Assembly: GCF_002514735.1 (NCBI RefSeq)
Contig: NZ_NBWU01000008.1
Coordinates: 1 to 64,000 of the forward strand
From: Sediminicola luteus
Lineage (GTDB): Bacteria; Bacteroidota; Bacteroidia; Flavobacteriales; Flavobacteriaceae
DNA length: 64,000 nucleotides
Reading direction: 5' to 3'
Shown here: in pieces, positions 62,634 through 64,000 of the stretch
Layout of the letters: each line of letters begins with the position of its first letter
How positions within the stretch are numbered: position 1 is the first letter of the stretch
Notes under the pieces: generated by a model
Told to the model about the DNA's origin: nothing
Database searches by the model: none
What the model saw: only the letters and a program-made list of their open reading frames with translations
Position numbers and translations under genes: made by a program

Positions 62634-64000
62634 ATGAAACAGCTTTTCTATCGCATTAGTTTGCTCCTCCCTCTTTTGGGGTTTTGCCAGCACGGAATCA
62701 ACTATAAGGCCATAATCCATGATGCCGATTCGGTCGCGACAAACCGCGGGCTTATCCTCCAATTCAGCATTATAGAAAATGCAACTACCGAAGTTTATGT
62801 AGAAACGCATAGTTTGACCACCGATGCCTTTGGTATCATTGTGACCCAAATTGGGGAAGGCGCGCCTACGCTGGGTAGTTTCCAAACTTTGGACTGGTCC
62901 CGGGAGTATTTTCTGGGCGTGCGGATGGATTTGGGCAATGGATGGATAGATTTAGGAACCTCGGCCTTTAAAAATGTGCCTTATGCCTTTCATGCCCAAA
63001 CAGCCACCAGTCTTAGCGGTCCACTTCCGGATAGGGGTAATCTAGAGAAAATAGAGGAGAACGGGCAGCAAGGCTATCGTTTAGTCGATGCCAATCCAGA
63101 AAACCATGGCAATATCGGGGATTTTGCGGTCGATCTTTCGCATCAATCCTATCCTTCGGAAACTACGGGTGCCACCGGAACCTATGCGTTCGCGGCCGGT
63201 AATAATACCTCGGCCACCGGTGAGGCTGCTATTGCCATGGGGCAGATCGCCCAAGCTACCGATTTTGGGGTGGCTTTGGGGTATGGGGCCAGTGCCGAGG
63301 GCCATTACGGCTTGGCCTTGGGATATAACCCTACCGCTGCGGAACGATATTCCATTGCCATTGGGGGTAGTAGCTATGCGGCATCCGAGGCGTCGGCGGC
63401 CATAGGATGGGGTACTTGGGCCCAGAGTCGTTCAGAAACGGCCATGGGACGATATAATACCCTGTATACCCCTGAAATCGAAACCGGATGGTCGCCAAAC
63501 GATCGTCTTTTCATAATCGGTAATGGCTCTAGTGCAGGTAGTCGTAGCGATGCCCTTATCATCCGGAAAAATGGGAATACCGAAATCAATGGGGCATTGA
63601 CCATAGACGCTACCAACGATGATACAGGCTATACCCTGCCTAAGGCCAAGGGCGATGCCGGGGCGGTTTTGGTTATGGATGCCAATGGTACCGATACCCG
63701 TTGGCAAAATGCCGATGGTTTCGGACAACTCCTAAAAGTACGATCCGGTTTTAACCAGGGCTTCCGGATCAATGGTAATAACCCTATGTATTATGGTGAA
63801 ATTGGCGATAGGGCAGTAGATCTAAGTATGGCGACAGTAGGCAATGCTATCGGTGCCACTGGCGATTTTTCCGTAGCTATGGGTAAAGATGCCCGGGCAA
63901 CGGGAATATATGCGGTGGCTATTGGAAACGGACCTTTGGCCTCGGGCCAAGAGTCGGTGGCCATGGGCCGGCTTACCGAGGCCACGGGCAATTTCTCTAC
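62634..64000 (+). CDS. YadA-head-repeat surface protein (5' part, runs off the window)
   Basis: At least 455 codons, open to the end of the window. Signal peptide MKQLFYRISLLLPLLGFCQ. Residues about 20-130 are a small beta domain found in flavobacterial tail-fibre-like proteins. After about 150 come repeats of the YadA/Hep_Hag head type (ASGEAAIAM-like: ATGEAAIAMGQ, AEGHYGLALGY, ATGDFSVAMGK, ATGIYAVAIGN, ASGQESVAMGR), two blocks separated by an insert at about 280-390. The head repeats form trimeric beta-rolls used in adhesion. Whether a sorting domain or a peptidase chaperone lies at the missing C-terminus is not visible. Confidence 0.85.
   Translation, partial: MKQLFYRISLLLPLLGFCQHGINYKAIIHDADSVATNRGLILQFSIIENATTEVYVETHSLTTDAFGIIVTQIGEGAPTLGSFQTLDWSREYFLGVRMDLGNGWIDLGTSAFKNVPYAFHAQTATSLSGPLPDRGNLEKIEENGQQGYRLVDANPENHGNIGDFAVDLSHQSYPSETTGATGTYAFAAGNNTSATGEAAIAMGQIAQATDFGVALGYGASAEGHYGLALGYNPTAAERYSIAIGGSSYAASEASAAIGWGTWAQSRSETAMGRYNTLYTPEIETGWSPNDRLFIIGNGSSAGSRSDALIIRKNGNTEINGALTIDATNDDTGYTLPKAKGDAGAVLVMDANGTDTRWQNADGFGQLLKVRSGFNQGFRINGNNPMYYGEIGDRAVDLSMATVGNAIGATGDFSVAMGKDARATGIYAVAIGNGPLASGQESVAMGRLTEATGNFS

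Overview
The window comes from a member of the Bacteroidota, almost certainly a marine-type Flavobacteriaceae. The sequence evidence is an Oar-like TonB-dependent receptor, a type IX secretion (T9SS) sorting domain, flavobacterial DUF families (DUF6048, DUF6452, DUF6768), promoters of the TTG / TAnnTTTG class, tRNA genes without an encoded CCA, and start regions without Shine-Dalgarno motifs. The genus cannot be named from sequence alone.

Layout. Positions 1-15300 hold ordinary chromosome: TonB receptor, TrhA-like membrane protein, ZIP transporter, two rRNA methyltransferases (THUMP type and RlmD), an ECF sigma factor with its DUF6768 partner, ornithine aminotransferase, a ThuA protein, an S66 peptidase and a CarboxypepD_reg protein. 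Positions 15831-24000 carry a GT2 glycosyltransferase, the thrA-thrB-thrC operon (minus strand) with an Ile/Thr-rich leader peptide, the divergent nnr repair enzyme and a small unknown gene. Positions 24196-34332 carry clpC, gyrA, a TPR protein, a thiolase and a 7TM-HD (PgpH-like) phosphodiesterase. tRNA-Ser(GCU) and tRNA-Pro(UGG) follow at 34443-34635.

Directly after tRNA-Pro the 3' end of the tRNA and its terminator are duplicated with an exact 147-bp period. A further copy lies at 56046-56123. The roughly 21-kb segment between these copies is the most interesting part of the window. It contains a candidate exopolysaccharide locus: a response regulator fused to a GT2 glycosyltransferase, a 1029-aa PTPS-related polytopic protein, a lipoprotein, a membrane-anchored GH5-like hydrolase, a GT4 glycosyltransferase, a Wzx-like flippase, a TPR plus beta-barrel protein and a DUF4114/T9SS surface protein. 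Next to it is a tightly overlapping minus-strand signalling operon: REC, H-NOX (haem nitric-oxide sensor), multi-PAS histidine kinase, Hpt and a LytTR response regulator.

A 13-bp motif (TGTAGACGAATGG) occurs exactly three times, at 37190, 44488 and 55519. Related copies lie upstream of the TPR-porin and DUF4114 genes. Several copies sit in direct repeats with a 21-bp period, the spacing typical of LytTR sites. My inference is that the locus encodes an NO-responsive phosphorelay whose LytTR output controls its own operon and the neighbouring polysaccharide genes, and that the segment may have been acquired at the tRNA-Pro gene. No integrase is visible, so the acquisition step is the weaker half of the hypothesis.

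Positions 56265-64000 return to accessory lipoprotein, membrane and hypothetical genes, including an AT-rich orphan, a beta-lactamase-family serine hydrolase with TPRs, and the 5' part of a YadA-head-repeat surface protein that runs off the window.
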